From positions 1 through 64,000 of the forward strand of contig NZ_JADNYM010000023.1 of assembly GCF_015708085.1 (NCBI RefSeq): a DNA stretch of 64,000 bases, in the 5' to 3' direction. The position numbers and the translations under genes were made by a program. Source of the stretch: Arthrobacter terrae (GTDB lineage Bacteria > Actinomycetota > Actinomycetes > Actinomycetales > Micrococcaceae). This document shows, piece after piece, positions 16,163 through 26,900 of this stretch. How positions within the stretch are numbered: the stretch's first letter is position 1; each line of letters begins with the position of its first letter. A model generated the notes under the pieces. It had not been told where the DNA came from, searched no databases, and saw nothing but the letters and a program-made list of their open reading frames with translations.

Positions 16163-17452
16163 ATGGCTCGGATGGGTGAGAGCACTGATCTACTGAAGTG
16201 TTCTTTTTGTGGCAAGAGCCAGAAGCAGGTCCGGAAACTCATCGCCGGTCCCGGTGTTTATATCTGCGATGAATGCATTGAACTGTGCAACGAGATCATC
16301 GAAGAGGAATTGGCCGAAGTAGCCGATCTGGGCAGTTTTGAACTTCCCAAGCCGCGTGAGATCTTTGACTTTCTGCAGGAATATGTCATTGGTCAGGAGC
16401 CGGCGAAGCGTTCCCTGGCGGTGGCCGTCTACAACCATTACAAGCGGATTCAGGCGGGCCACGGTTCACGGGGTAATGCCCTTGCCGAGGGCGGAGCCCA
16501 CGAGGAAGTAGAACTGGCCAAGTCCAACATTCTGCTCATTGGACCCACCGGCTGCGGTAAAACGTACCTGGCGCAGACACTCGCCCGACGGCTCAACGTT
16601 CCGTTCGCCGTCGCCGATGCGACCGCATTGACTGAGGCTGGTTACGTCGGCGAAGACGTTGAAAATATCCTGCTGAAGCTGATCCAGGCCGCTGACTACG
16701 ACGTCAAAAAAGCCGAGCAGGGAATTATCTACATAGACGAGATCGACAAGATCTCCCGCAAGAGCGAGAATCCATCCATCACCCGGGACGTCTCCGGGGA
16801 GGGCGTGCAGCAGGCGCTGCTGAAGATTCTTGAGGGAACCGTCGCCTCCGTGCCGCCGCAGGGCGGGCGGAAACATCCGCACCAGGAATTTATTCAGATC
16901 GACACCACGAATGTGCTCTTCATTGTGGCCGGCGCCTTTGCCGGGCTGGAAGAAATCATTGGTTCACGGGCCGGGAAGAAGGGCATTGGCTTTGGCGCCC
17001 CGCTGAGCGCACTTAAGCGTGTCGAAGCCAGCTACGGTGATGTCATGCCGGAGGACCTGCTGAAGTTCGGGCTGATTCCCGAATTCATCGGCCGGCTGCC
17101 GGTCATCACCACCGTCTCGCATCTGGATCGTGCGGCGCTGATCCAAATCCTGTCCGAGCCGAAGAACGCTCTGGTCAAGCAGTACCAGAAAATGTTCATG
17201 CTCGACGGTGTGGAGTTGGTCTTTGAAGACGATGCCCTCGACGCGATTGCCGATAAGGCGCTGGATCGGGGCACGGGGGCCCGTGGGCTGCGGGCCATTA
17301 TGGAAGAGGTACTGCAGCCGGTGATGTTCGACCTGCCCGGTCGGGACGATATCGCCAGCGTGGTGATCACCGCCGAAGTGGTGAACTCGACCACCGAGCC
17401 GACCCTGATCCCGCATGACGTGGTGGCGAAGCGGCGTAATAAGTCGGCCTGA
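16163..17452 (+). CDS. clpX: ATP-dependent Clp protease ATP-binding subunit ClpX
   Basis: 429 residues, an AAA+ unfoldase that feeds ClpP1P2. The N-terminal zinc-binding domain has CSFCG...[10 protein letters not shown]. Walker A is GPTGCGKT near residue 132, Walker B is [10 protein letters not shown], and RGLRAIMEE is the sensor-2 element. I chose 16163 because [16 protein letters not shown] is the usual N terminus and AAGGGA lies about 7 bases upstream. The 178-base gap from clpP2 may contain its own promoter. Confidence 0.96.
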   Translation: MARMGESTDLLKCSFCGKSQKQVRKLIAGPGVYICDECIELCNEIIEEELAEVADLGSFELPKPREIFDFLQEYVIGQEPAKRSLAVAVYNHYKRIQAGHGSRGNALAEGGAHEEVELAKSNILLIGPTGCGKTYLAQTLARRLNVPFAVADATALTEAGYVGEDVENILLKLIQAADYDVKKAEQGIIYIDEIDKISRKSENPSITRDVSGEGVQQALLKILEGTVASVPPQGGRKHPHQEFIQIDTTNVLFIVAGAFAGLEEIIGSRAGKKGIGFGAPLSALKRVEASYGDVMPEDLLKFGLIPEFIGRLPVITTVSHLDRAALIQILSEPKNALVKQYQKMFMLDGVELVFEDDALDAIADKALDRGTGARGLRAIMEEVLQPVMFDLPGRDDIASVVITAEVVNSTTEPTLIPHDVVAKRRNKSA

Positions 17453-17552
17453 CGCCGCTGATTCAGATCCGCTGCCGTTTTGCGGGCCGCTGCAGTTTCC
17501 TGTCCCACACCAGATCTGCACTGTTTCCAGATGATCCAATGAGGAGAGACCC

Positions 17553-18194
17553 ATGACTGAATCCGCGAATTCGAACTCCGAAACGGCAAAGACCAATAGC
17601 GCAGATTTCTGGTTTGACCCGCTGTGCCCGTTTGCCTGGGCAACGTCCCGGTGGATCGGCGAGGTGGAAAAGGTCCGGGATATTTCCGTTCAGTGGCATG
17701 TAATGAGCCTTTCGATGCTCAATGCGGGACGAGGCGGCCTGTCCGATGACTACGAAGCGCTGATGAAACGCGGCCTCGGTCCGGTGCGCGTGATCACCGC
17801 GGCACGGGAGTTGCACGGTGCCCAATACGTCAAGGAGCTCTACGACGCGATGGGCACCGAAATCCATGTGAACGGCAATCAGGACTATACGGAAGTCATT
17901 GCCAAGGCGCTGGCTCAGGTGGGGCTCGAATCCGATCTGCAGAGGTTCGCTGCCGAGGACACGTACGACGGGCCGCTTCGCGCCAGCCATGAGTCCGGCA
18001 TCAGTTTAGTGGGTGCGGACGTCGGTACTCCCGTGGTGTCCTTTAACGGAACGGCGTTTTTCGGCCCGGTGATCACCCGTATCCCCCGTGGCGAAGATGC
18101 CGGGCGGCTGTGGGATGCAACCGTCACTCTCGCCGGGTTCCCCTACTTCTTCGAACTCAAGCGCAGCCGCACCGAAGACCCGCAGGCCGAGTAG
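17553..18194 (+). CDS. DsbA-fold protein, Rv2466c-like mycothiol-linked oxidoreductase with CPFA active site
   Basis: 213 residues with a thioredoxin/DsbA fold. The N terminus FWFDPLCPFAWATSRW aligns with the mycothiol-dependent nitroreductase Rv2466c, and VGTPVVSFNGTAFFGPVI with the cis-Pro loop (GTPVV). The C-terminal FPYFFELKRSRTEDPQ is typical of the family. The active site reads C-P-F-A where Rv2466c has C-P-W-C, so the resolving cysteine is absent. A monothiol mechanism using mycothiol is possible, as in monothiol glutaredoxins. Stand-alone, 100 bases after clpX; the SD is GAGGAGAG. Confidence 0.85.
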   Translation: MTESANSNSETAKTNSADFWFDPLCPFAWATSRWIGEVEKVRDISVQWHVMSLSMLNAGRGGLSDDYEALMKRGLGPVRVITAARELHGAQYVKELYDAMGTEIHVNGNQDYTEVIAKALAQVGLESDLQRFAAEDTYDGPLRASHESGISLVGADVGTPVVSFNGTAFFGPVITRIPRGEDAGRLWDATVTLAGFPYFFELKRSRTEDPQAE

Positions 18195-18243
18195 ACTTAG
18201 CTGTCTTTACCGGCATCCGTAAATAAGTGCAGAAGAAACCGCC

Positions 18244-18707
18244 ATGATGTCTCTGTCAGAGCGCCCACGGACAGCGCTGTTGGTTATTGATGTCCAGAAT
18301 GACGTCGTAGCCGGTGCTTACAATCGTGAGCGCGTGATTGCCAACATTGCCGCTCTTGTGGAGAAGGCAAGAGTGTAGGGCGCACCGGTCATCTGGTTTC
18401 AGCACTGCGACGATGAACTGCCCCAGGACAGCGATGGCTGGCGGTACGTCTTCGAGCTGACGCGTCAGGATCGTGACAGGGGCGCAGACGGATGCGTGTA
18501 TCCGGTCCACACTGCACGGGGCGATCATCCGCGGCTACGATGCAACCTTGGTCAGTGACGCCCATACCACCGAGGATCAGAGCGAATGGGGTGCACCGGC
18601 ACCGGATCTGGTGATCGCGCACACGAACCTCTACTGGCAATATGAGAGAGCTCCAAGGCGGAACCGTAACCACGGACTCGGTCGACTTCGCCGGGACCGG
18701 GAACTAG
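18244..18707 (+). pseudogene. Decayed isochorismatase-family (cysteine hydrolase) gene
   Basis: The first frame encodes TALLVIDVQNDVVAG, the isochorismatase N terminus with the catalytic Asp. An in-frame TAG at 18376-18378 interrupts KARV*GAPVIWFQH, probably a former CAG codon. Near 18455-18473 the frame changes, and about 30 residues of the usual fold, including the central Lys region, seem deleted. The second frame holds VTGAQTDACIRSTLHG with the nucleophile Cys, then ATLVSDAHTTED. Near 18654 one extra base shifts to a third frame (GGTVTTDSVDFAG), ending at TAG 18705-18707. One stop and two frame breaks make a functional product very unlikely. Confidence 0.9.
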
Positions 18708-18812
18708 GCAGGTTTGGCTTCCAGCAGCCGCAAACGCCCTTCCCGGGCTTGGGCAGAGCACCTGCGGCTGCGTTGATTGTCCCCGGTGCATCGTGGTGAG
18801 CGGGTCGCTCAG

Positions 18813-21542
18813 TTACCTCTGGCTGGGTTCCTGAACCGGCTCCTCCACGGGTGCGAGAACGATGTCGGTTACGGCCAGTTCGGCTCCCTCGGCGAGGGTG
18901 AGCTCCCGGACATTACCTGCGGCGCGCAGATCGCCGTGACCTGCCTGCAGCCGGGCCAACGCTCCGGCCGGGGCGCAGATAGTGGCGCTGAGGACCTCGG
19001 TCCGCTGCTTGACCTTGGCCTCGGACTTGGCCTTACGGATTCCGCTCAGTGCCGCTCCGACGGTGGCCAGCATGGTGACATCCCCTGAACCTTCGCCCGT
19101 GGCATTGGTCGACGGGCGGTAGGCTACCGGCCATGGCGTGCGGTGCACGGACCCGCTGCGCCACCAGGACCAGACCTCATCGGTGGCGAACGGGATGAAC
19201 GGCGCGAAAAGCCGCAGCAGGGAATCCAGTGCGGTGGCCAGCGTCGCGAGCACGGAGGCCTGCCCGGCGTCACCGGCGGCGCCATAGGCCCGGTCCTTAA
19301 TGAGCTCCACATAGTCGTCGGTGAAGGACCAGAAGAACGTTTCCGTCAACTGCAGCGCCCGGGCATAGTCATAGGCCTCAAACGCTGCCGTGGACTGATC
19401 GACGACGTCCGCCAGCTGAGCCAGCAGCGCCATATCCAAAGGATTGGACAAGGAGTTGGTGGCGGGCCCCGACGCGGGCGCTTTTTCCGCGTTGCGGAGA
19501 CCAGCCCCGGGGTTAGTCGCCGGTCCCGATGCGCCGGGACCCGTCGCGCTGAGCACCGATGCCTCGGTGGCGCCGAGATTGAGCACAAACTTGGACGCAT
19601 TGAGCAGCTTGATGGCCAGTCGTCGGCCGATCTTCATCTGGCCGATTTCATACGCGGTGTCCGCCCCGAGCTTGGCGGAAGCGGCCCAATAACGCACCGC
19701 ATCCGAGCCGAAGTCCTTGAGCACGTCCGTGGGAACCACTACGTTGCCCTTGGACTTGGACATTTTTTTGCGGTCCGGATCCAGGATCCAACCGGAAATG
19801 GCGGCGTGCTTCCAAGGTGCGGCTGACTGCAGAGCATCGGCACGGACCACACTGGAAAACAGCCAGGTCCGGATGATGTCGTGGCCCTGCGGACGCAGAT
19901 CAAAGGGGAAGACCTTGGCGAAGAGGTCCTCGTCCCGGCTCCAGCCACCAACAATCTGCGGGGTCAATGAGGAGGTCGCCCACGTATCCAGGACATCCGC
20001 GTCCCCGGTGAATCCGCCGGGGACGTCGCGCTGTGCTTCGTCAAAGCCGGGAGCCGGCTCCGCGACGGGATCCACCGGCAGGGTCTGGTCCGCCGGGAGG
20101 ATCGGCTGCGCGTAGTCCGGGTTACCGGCGCTGTCGAGCGGGTACCAGACCGGTATCGGGACGCCGAAGAAGCGCTGCCGGGAAACCAGCCAGTCGCCGT
20201 TGAGCCCCTGCACCCAGTTCTCATAGCGCGAGCGCATGAATGCCGGGTGAAACGCGACTTCCTTGCCCCGGCCAATGAGTCTTTCGCGCCGGTCGGCGTC
20301 GCGGCCGCCGTTACGCAGGTACCATTGCCGGCTGGTAACGACCTCCAGTGGCTTGTCGCCGCGTTCGTAGAAGTTCACCGAATGCGTAATCGGCTTCGGC
20401 TCGCCGTCCAGGTCTCCGCTTTCGCGCAGCTGTGCCACTACCGTTTCCTTGGCGCTGAACGTGGTCTTGCCGGCCAGCGCCGCATAGTGCGCGACGCCGT
20501 CGCCCTTTATCCATGACGGCGTATCGGCGAGGATGCGCCCGTCCCGGCCCACGATGGCCCGGGTCGGCAGCTGCAGTTCGCGCCACCACGTGACGTCGGT
20601 CAGGTCCCCGAAGGTGCAGACCATAACCAGGCCGGAACCCTTGTCCGCCTTGGCCAGCGGATGGGCTTTGACCTCTACCTCCACGCCGTAGAGAGGCGAA
20701 AAGACCGTGCTGCCGAACAAGGCCTGATACCGCTCGTCATCCGGGTGCGCCACCAGGGCCACGCAGGCAGGAATCAATTCGGGCCGGGTGGTCTCAATGA
20801 AAACCCGGTCGCCGTCCGCGCGGTGGAAGGCCACCCGATGGAAAGCGCCCGGACGTTCCCGGTCCTCCAACTCCGCCTGGGCAACGGCGGTGCGGTACGT
20901 GACATCCCAGAGGGTCGGCGCTTCGGCCATGTAGGCGTCTCCGGCGGCCAGATTGGCCAGGAAAGCCCGCTGGCTCACGGCACGGGAGGAGCCATCAATG
21001 GTCCGGTACGTCAGCTCCCAATCCACCGACAGCCCTAAGGTACTGAACAGGTCCTCGAAAACCTTTTCGTCTTCCACGGCAAGCTCTTCACACAGCTCAA
21101 TGAAGTTCCGGCGCGAAATCTGGATGAAGTCACGTTCGTTTTTTGCCGGCTGTGCAGGCGGGGTGAACGCCGCGTCGTAGTGCAGCTTCGGGTCGCATCG
21201 GACACCGTAATAGTTCTGCACCCGCCGTTCGGTGGGCAGACCGTTGTCATCCCAGCCCATCGGGTAGAAAACGTTCTTGCCGCGCATCCGCTGATAGCGG
21301 GCCAGGACGTCGGTCTGCGTGTAGGAGAACATGTGACCCACATGCAGTGACCCGGACGCGGTGGGCGGGGGAGTATCGATCGAATAGACCTGCTCCCTGC
21401 TGGTGTTCCGATCAAACTTGTACGTCCCCTGTTCCCGCCAGCGCTTGGTCAGCACGGCTTCGAGCCCCTCCAAGGCGGGCTTATCGGGGACGGAGGACGT
21501 GGGTGCGGCGGGCGTGTCTGTGCCCGGAAGATGGTCAGCCAT
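18813..21542 (-). CDS. valS: Valyl-tRNA synthetase
   Basis: 909 residues, class I aminoacyl-tRNA synthetase. The HIGH-type motif is HVGHMF near residue 67; KMSKS is [11 protein letters not shown] near residue 590. The editing domain (CP1) and the C-terminal coiled-coil arm ([15 protein letters not shown]) are present. An unusual Gly/Ala/Pro/Asn-rich insertion at about 665-695 repeats ASGPATN twice between the catalytic core and the anticodon-binding domain. The end of the gene faces the isochorismatase remnant. Its promoter region is shared with the divergent SDR gene (55 bases). Confidence 0.96.
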   Translation of the reverse strand: MADHLPGTDTPAAPTSSVPDKPALEGLEAVLTKRWREQGTYKFDRNTSREQVYSIDTPPPTASGSLHVGHMFSYTQTDVLARYQRMRGKNVFYPMGWDDNGLPTERRVQNYYGVRCDPKLHYDAAFTPPAQPAKNERDFIQISRRNFIELCEELAVEDEKVFEDLFSTLGLSVDWELTYRTIDGSSRAVSQRAFLANLAAGDAYMAEAPTLWDVTYRTAVAQAELEDRERPGAFHRVAFHRADGDRVFIETTRPELIPACVALVAHPDDERYQALFGSTVFSPLYGVEVEVKAHPLAKADKGSGLVMVCTFGDLTDVTWWRELQLPTRAIVGRDGRILADTPSWIKGDGVAHYAALAGKTTFSAKETVVAQLRESGDLDGEPKPITHSVNFYERGDKPLEVVTSRQWYLRNGGRDADRRERLIGRGKEVAFHPAFMRSRYENWVQGLNGDWLVSRQRFFGVPIPVWYPLDSAGNPDYAQPILPADQTLPVDPVAEPAPGFDEAQRDVPGGFTGDADVLDTWATSSLTPQIVGGWSRDEDLFAKVFPFDLRPQGHDIIRTWLFSSVVRADALQSAAPWKHAAISGWILDPDRKKMSKSKGNVVVPTDVLKDFGSDAVRYWAASAKLGADTAYEIGQMKIGRRLAIKLLNASKFVLNLGATEASVLSATGPGASGPATNPGAGLRNAEKAPASGPATNSLSNPLDMALLAQLADVVDQSTAAFEAYDYARALQLTETFFWSFTDDYVELIKDRAYGAAGDAGQASVLATLATALDSLLRLFAPFIPFATDEVWSWWRSGSVHRTPWPVAYRPSTNATGEGSGDVTMLATVGAALSGIRKAKSEAKVKQRTEVLSATICAPAGALARLQAGHGDLRAAGNVRELTLAEGAELAVTDIVLAPVEEPVQEPSQR

Positions 21543-21597
21543 GTTCCGATTCTTTCATGTCCCCGGTGTTGGGCAGATCCCGGACTAGATTAGAACC

Positions 21598-22419
21598 ATG
21601 ACCGAATCCCCGCTTTCCGCATCCGCCTCATCCGCATCCCCGTCCGTTTCCCCGTCTGCAGCGCCGGGGCGTCTCCGGCGCGCAGTGGTGACGGGGGCGA
21701 GCTCGGGCATCGGTGCTGCCACGGTTCGCAAGCTGTGTGCGGACGGATGGTACGTCGTCGCCGTCGCCCGCCGGACAGACCGGCTCGAGGCGTTGGCCGC
21801 TGATACAGGTGCAGTGCCGTTCACGGCCGATGTGACGGACGACGGCGCCGTGGCGGCTTTGCAGACGTTTGTGGCCGGCCGCGGCGGCTTGGACACGTTG
21901 GTCAACATTGCCGGCGGTGCACGTGGAGCGGACAAGATGGCCGACGGCAAGCAGGATGACTGGGACTGGATGTACCGGGTGAATGTTCTCGGCACGATGC
22001 GGATGATCCGGGCGTTCCTGCCGGCGCTGCGCGACCACGGCGAGGGCACGGTGCTGAACCTGACATCGACAGCAGGCATCGAGGCCTATGCGGGGGGCGG
22101 GGGCTATAACGCTGCAAAGTTTGCCCAGCATGCGCTCACCAAGGCGCTTCGGCTGGAGGAGGTTGAGAACAACCTGCGCGTCATTGAGGTCCTGCCGGGC
22201 ATGGTGCACACCGAGGAATTCGCCTTGAACCGGCTCGGTGGGAACGAGGCCGCGGCGCAGAAGACATACGCTGGCGTGGACAAACCGCTCACGGCCGGCG
22301 ACGTCGCCGATGTCCTCGCTTACGCGCTGAATCTTCCGCATCACATTAACATGGACCAGATCGTCGTCCGCCCTGTTGCCCAGGCAGCGGCGTATAAGGT
22401 GATCCGCAGCGGTTCGTGA
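21598..22419 (+). CDS. Short-chain dehydrogenase/reductase
   Basis: 273 residues, classical SDR. The cofactor loop is TGASSGIGAAT near residue 33, followed by NIAGG (variant of NNAG), then catalytic Ser in NLTSTAGIEAY and YNAAK. LPGMVHTEEF follows the substrate loop as in YdfG-like 3-hydroxy acid dehydrogenases. Basic residues after the second strand (VARRTDR) suggest NADPH. The first about 27 residues are a Ser/Pro/Ala repeat tail (SASASSASPSVSPS), probably disordered. Divergent from valS. The substrate is unknown. Confidence 0.85.
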   Translation: MTESPLSASASSASPSVSPSAAPGRLRRAVVTGASSGIGAATVRKLCADGWYVVAVARRTDRLEALAADTGAVPFTADVTDDGAVAALQTFVAGRGGLDTLVNIAGGARGADKMADGKQDDWDWMYRVNVLGTMRMIRAFLPALRDHGEGTVLNLTSTAGIEAYAGGGGYNAAKFAQHALTKALRLEEVENNLRVIEVLPGMVHTEEFALNRLGGNEAAAQKTYAGVDKPLTAGDVADVLAYALNLPHHINMDQIVVRPVAQAAAYKVIRSGS

Positions 22420-22522
22420 CGTTCGGGCGGACGCAAGGCCGCGGCGCTGCCGCCGCGGAATCGTTCCAGCACGGCTGCAGCAGCGACGGCGCGTTCATTA
22501 AGTTGTGCCGGATCTGCGGGGG

Positions 22523-22552
22523 CGGACCAATTCAGTCGGACCAATTCAGTCG
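22523..22552. repeat. 14-bp tandem duplication overlapping the EEP-family gene stop
   Basis: The unit CGGACCAATTCAGT occurs at 22523-22536 and again at 22537-22550, followed by CGG. The second copy contains the stop codon of the minus-strand gene (22546-22548). Confidence 0.85.
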
Positions 22553-23559
22553 GTGGGCAGACTAAGCCTGGCCAGTACCGCGGCGTGATCGCTGCCGCCG
22601 ATTATCTCGGTGGTGTACCAGATCGGGCGCAGATCCGGGCTGCTCAGCACGTGATCAATGGTTGCGAAGGGCGGAACTGCCGCACCAATGGGCCATGTCG
22701 GTACCAGTGACTGCCCGGCCGCGGAGGCAGCATCCGTGAACCCGGTGGCCAGCAATTCGCGAAAGCCCGCGTGATCAAGGGTCGAATTAAAATCTCCCAG
22801 CATTACGGCTCGAGTGCCCGGTCGGCTTGCGCCCCTGACCAGCGCGGAGGTGCGTGACCATTCGTCCACTTGTTGCGGCCGGGGTGAGGTGATGTGGACG
22901 GCAGAAAAGAGCACGGGGATCTCGGAGGCACCGTTCGCCAGCACAATCGTGGCCTGCCGCAGACTGTTGTCTTCCGGGCCCGGGATGCTCTCGGGACGCA
23001 TTGGGAAGCGCGAATAGAGCCCGCTCCCGCCGGGAACCCGGCGAACGTCACTTTGCGGCAGCTCTCGCCCAAGACCGGCCTTCTGCAGGTCGCGGGCGAG
23101 ATAACGGTTGAGGTCCACCACGACGAGGACATCCACCTTGTGCCGCCGGACGGCGGCCACAATGTCCGCGGGCGAGGCTTTTGCGTCGCGGGCGTTGATT
23201 GACATGACCGTCAGCGACGGTCCGGCTGGTTCCGGCTGGGGCGGAAGGAGACGCGGTACTACCCAGAACAGCTGCAGCACCAGGGCACAGGCACAGGCAG
23301 CGGCGAGCACGCGGAAGAACCTGTGCCCGCTCCTTCGAAAGGCTACCCAAGCACCCACCAGAGCTCCGCCAAGCGGGAGCGCCAAATAGGGAGTGAACGT
23401 GACGAGCTGGATCCACGGTGTGCCAAGATCGGCCGGAACCAGACGCACCAGGGTCAGCAGTACCGCCGGGAGCCCGAGGACAAGGGCTGCAGCCATGAGG
23501 AAGCCAAGCCGGCGGGGCCGGCGCTCCTGCGTAACTGCTGGCACCACCCGAGGCTCCAT
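22546..23559 (-). CDS. Membrane-anchored endonuclease/exonuclease/phosphatase-family protein
   Basis: 337 residues. Three predicted membrane helices lie in the first 105 residues (about 18-40, 50-70, 82-103), placing the catalytic domain outside the cytosol. The domain starts at LTVMSINARDAKA. It has the EEP metal and catalytic motifs: SINA, LGDFNSTLDH, ATIDHVL and GGSDHAAV. The usual early Glu after the first strand is not obvious (VVDLN occupies that place), which may narrow the activity. A GPI-like or sphingomyelinase-like phosphodiesterase and a DNase remain equally possible. Confidence 0.8.
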   Translation of the reverse strand: MEPRVVPAVTQERRPRRLGFLMAAALVLGLPAVLLTLVRLVPADLGTPWIQLVTFTPYLALPLGGALVGAWVAFRRSGHRFFRVLAAACACALVLQLFWVVPRLLPPQPEPAGPSLTVMSINARDAKASPADIVAAVRRHKVDVLVVVDLNRYLARDLQKAGLGRELPQSDVRRVPGGSGLYSRFPMRPESIPGPEDNSLRQATIVLANGASEIPVLFSAVHITSPRPQQVDEWSRTSALVRGASRPGTRAVMLGDFNSTLDHAGFRELLATGFTDAASAAGQSLVPTWPIGAAVPPFATIDHVLSSPDLRPIWYTTEIIGGSDHAAVLARLSLPTD

Positions 23560-23671
23560 GGCGCCAGCATAGCGACCTATCGGACGGCAGGGAAGGAGTA
23601 GCGGGTGCTGCGGCGGGCCAAGGACCCGCTCCTGCCACCCGGGCCGATAGGCACTTTACCTGCCGGTCCCC

Positions 23672-23677
23672 TAGACT
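23672..23677 (+). promoter_or_regulatory. Candidate -10 box of the ileS T-box transcript
   Basis: TAGACT at 23672-23677 resembles an actinobacterial -10 element and would start transcription near 23684, just before T-box stem I. No clear -35 box at normal spacing was seen. Confidence 0.4.
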
Positions 23678-23683
23678 AGAAGG

Positions 23684-23969
23684 ACCAGCGTTGATCCGGC
23701 CATCACCGGTGAGCCTCCGGAAGAAAGTTTTGCGCAGTAGACGGCGTGCAACCAGTAGAACCGGACGGGTAAGCCCGTTACAGCAGCTAATGAGCGGCCG
23801 ACGCCGAATGGCACATAAAGTGCAGCGGCGGCGGTAAGTGAGGTGGTACCGCGGTATCCGCCCGGACCGCAGCGGGACGCCCCTGGTGGGAATCACCGTG
23901 CGGATCGGGATGGGCGCCGTCCTCGCATCCTGAATGCAGAATTGTTCACTTTTCCCACAGGATGATGAG
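23684..23969 (+). ncRNA. T-box riboswitch (ileS leader, translational type)
   Basis: The conserved T-box core AGGTGGTACCGCGG lies at 23841-23854. Near the 5' end, stem I is very short and contains CCATCACCGGTGAGCC with an ATC (Ile) specifier triplet at 23702-23704, matching the ultrashort stem I class of actinobacterial ileS leaders. The intervening hairpin ACGGGTAAGCCCGT and the following bases resemble stem II and its pseudoknot. No poly-U terminator is seen. Instead CATCCTG (23927-23933) is fully complementary to CAGGATG (23958-23964), which holds the ileS SD. Uncharged tRNA-Ile would expose the SD and allow IleRS synthesis. Confidence 0.92.
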
Positions 23970-26900
23970 ATGACCCACTACCCGAAGGCCAGTACAGAAC
24001 CCGCGTCGCACGAACCCGAGCTGCACGACCCCGAGCTGCACGAACCCGCGTCGCACGAACCCGGCACCGCGCCCCGCCCGGGTGCCACGCACGTTGCGGC
24101 TGCCGCGCGTTTCCCCGAGATCGAGGAACGCATCCTCAAATACTGGGCCCGGGACGGCACTTTCCAGGCCAGCATCGACAACCGGCCCTCCGCTTTGGAG
24201 GATCAACCGCCCGGGGGCAATGAGTTCGTTTTCTACGACGGCCCTCCCTTTGCCAACGGCCTGCCGCATTACGGTCATCTACTGACCGGTTACGTCAAGG
24301 ACCTGGTGGCCCGCTACCAGACCCAGCTCGGGCGGAGGGTGGAGCGCCGCTTCGGCTGGGACACGCACGGACTGCCCGCCGAGCTGGAGGCGATGAAGCA
24401 ACTGGGTATGACGGATAAGCAGCAGATCGAAACAATGGGGATCGACAAATTCAACGATGCCTGCCGCTCCTCCGTGATGAAATACGCCGGCGAATGGCAG
24501 GAATACGTCACCCGCCAGGCACGCTGGGTGGACTTCGACAATGACTACAAAACGCTCAACGTCGAGTACATGGAATCCGTGCTCTGGGCCTTCAAACAGC
24601 TGCACGAAAAGGGCCTCACCTACAGCGGGTACCGGGTGCTGCCCTACTGCTGGAAGGATGAAACGCCGCTGTCCAATCATGAGCTGCGGATGGACGATGA
24701 CGTCTACAAGATGCGCCAGGACCAGACGGTCACCGTCAGCTTCCCACTCAAGGCCGGAGAGTCCGGGATCTCCCGGCGGCTCGCCGGAGTGCAGGCGCTG
24801 GCCTGGACCACCACGCCCTGGACGCTGCCCACTAACCTCGCTCTCGCCGTCGGACCTGAGATCAGTTACGTGGTCGTTCCGTCCGGTCCGCACGGCATCG
24901 CGACCGGCGCGGCGAGCGGTAAGGGATTCCTGATCGCCTCGGATCTGCTTGCCGGCTATGCCAAGGACCTCGGCTATGACGACGGCGCCGCGGCCGCGGA
25001 GGCGGTCACCGAGACGCTCCTGGGCGCCGAGCTGGCGGGTCTGGAATACGAACCGCTCTGGGATACCTTCGAGGACACAGAGAAATACGGCACCCAGCAC
25101 GCCTGGCGGATTCTGCTGGCCGACTACGTTACGACCACCGACGGTACCGGGATTGTGCATCAGGCACCGGCCTACGGTGAGGACGATCAAAAGGTCTGCG
25201 AGCAGGCAGGCATTCCGGTCGTGCTGTCGGTCGACGACGGCGCCAGGTTCCTGCCGCTGTTTGCCGGCGGCGCGCTCGGCGGGATCGTGGGGCTGCAGGT
25301 CTTTGAGGCGAATAAGCCGATCACCCGGGTGCTGCGCGCGGAGGGGCGACTGATCCGGCAGGCCAGCTATGAGCACAGCTACCCGCATTGCTGGCGCTGC
25401 CGCAACCCGCTGATCTACCGGGCGGTGTCCTCGTGGTACGTGCAGGTGACCGCGTTCCGCGAGCGGATGGTGGAGCTGAACCAGGACATCAACTGGATCC
25501 CCGGGAACGTCAAGGACGGTCAATTCGGCAAATGGCTGGCGAACGCCCGGGACTGGTCAATCAGCCGGAACCGGTATTGGGGCAGCCCGATCCCGGTCTG
25601 GCAGTCCGATGACCCGGATTTCCCGCGCACAGAGGTGTACGGATCCCTGGCCGAGCTGCACAACGCCTTTGGCCGCCTGCCGCTGAATAAGGAAGGGCAG
25701 GTGGACCTGCACCGGCCGTTCATCGATGAGCTGACGCGGCCCAATCCAGACGATCCCCGCACTCCGGAACAGGGCCAGTCAACCATGCGCCGGGTGGAGG
25801 ATGTGCTCGACGTCTGGTTTGATTCCGGCTCGATGCCATACGGCCAGGTGCATTACCCGTTCCAGAATGCCGACTGGTTCCAGTCGCACAATCCGGCAGA
25901 CTTCATCGTGGAGTACATCGGGCAGACCCGCGGCTGGTTCTACATGCTGCATGTGCTCTCCACCGCGCTGTTTGACCGGCCGGCCTTCCGCAACGTGGTC
26001 AGTCACGGCATTGTCCTGGGCTCGGACGGGCAGAAGATGTCCAAGAGTCTGCACAATTATCCGGATGTGTCCGAGGTGCTGGACCGGGACGGTTCCGACG
26101 CCATGCGCTGGTTCCTGATGGCCAGTCCGATCCTGCGCGGCGGTAACCTGATTGTCACCGAGCAGGGCATCCGGGATGGTGTTCGGCAGGTCATTCTGCC
26201 GTTGTGGAATGTGTACAGCTTCTTCACGCTGTACACCAACGCCGCCGGGAACGGGGCCGGCTACGACGCCAGGATCCGTCACGACGGCTATAGTGATCCG
26301 CTGGATGAATACCTGTTGTCCCAGACCGGGGAGCTGGTCCGCGGGGTGAGCCAGGCGCTGGACGGCTACGACATCTCCGGGGCGTGCGGTGAGCTGCGCA
26401 GCTATTTGGATATGCTCACCAACTGGTATGTACGCCGCAGCCGGCAGCGGTTCTTCGATGAAGACCGGGACGCGTTTGACGCGCTCTACACCGCGCTGGA
26501 AACCGTTTGCCGGGTGGCTGCGCCGCTGCTGCCGCTGGTCACCGAGGAAATCTGGCGCGGACTGACCGGCGAACGCTCGGTGCACCTGACCGACTGGCCG
26601 GACGCGCACATGTTCGGTGCCAATCCGGAGTTGGTGCAGCAGATGACCCGCACGCAGATGATCTGTTCCACCGGTTCCAGCCTGCGCAAGGCCGCGAAAC
26701 TGCGGGTGCGCCTGCCGCTGCAGGAACTGACCGTCGTCGTCCCCGGCGCTGCCGCCCTGGCAGCGTACGCCGCCGTCATCGCGGACGAACTGAACATCCG
26801 CACCGTCCGGCTGCTGGATTCCTCGCAGGCAGCCCCGGAGCACTTCGGCATCGAAGAAAAACTGGTGGTCAATGCCCGGGTGGCCGGACCGCGTTTGGGC

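Noticed and set aside
24279-25523. Minus-strand open frame of 414 codons
   Set aside because: Also lies entirely within ileS and has no family features.
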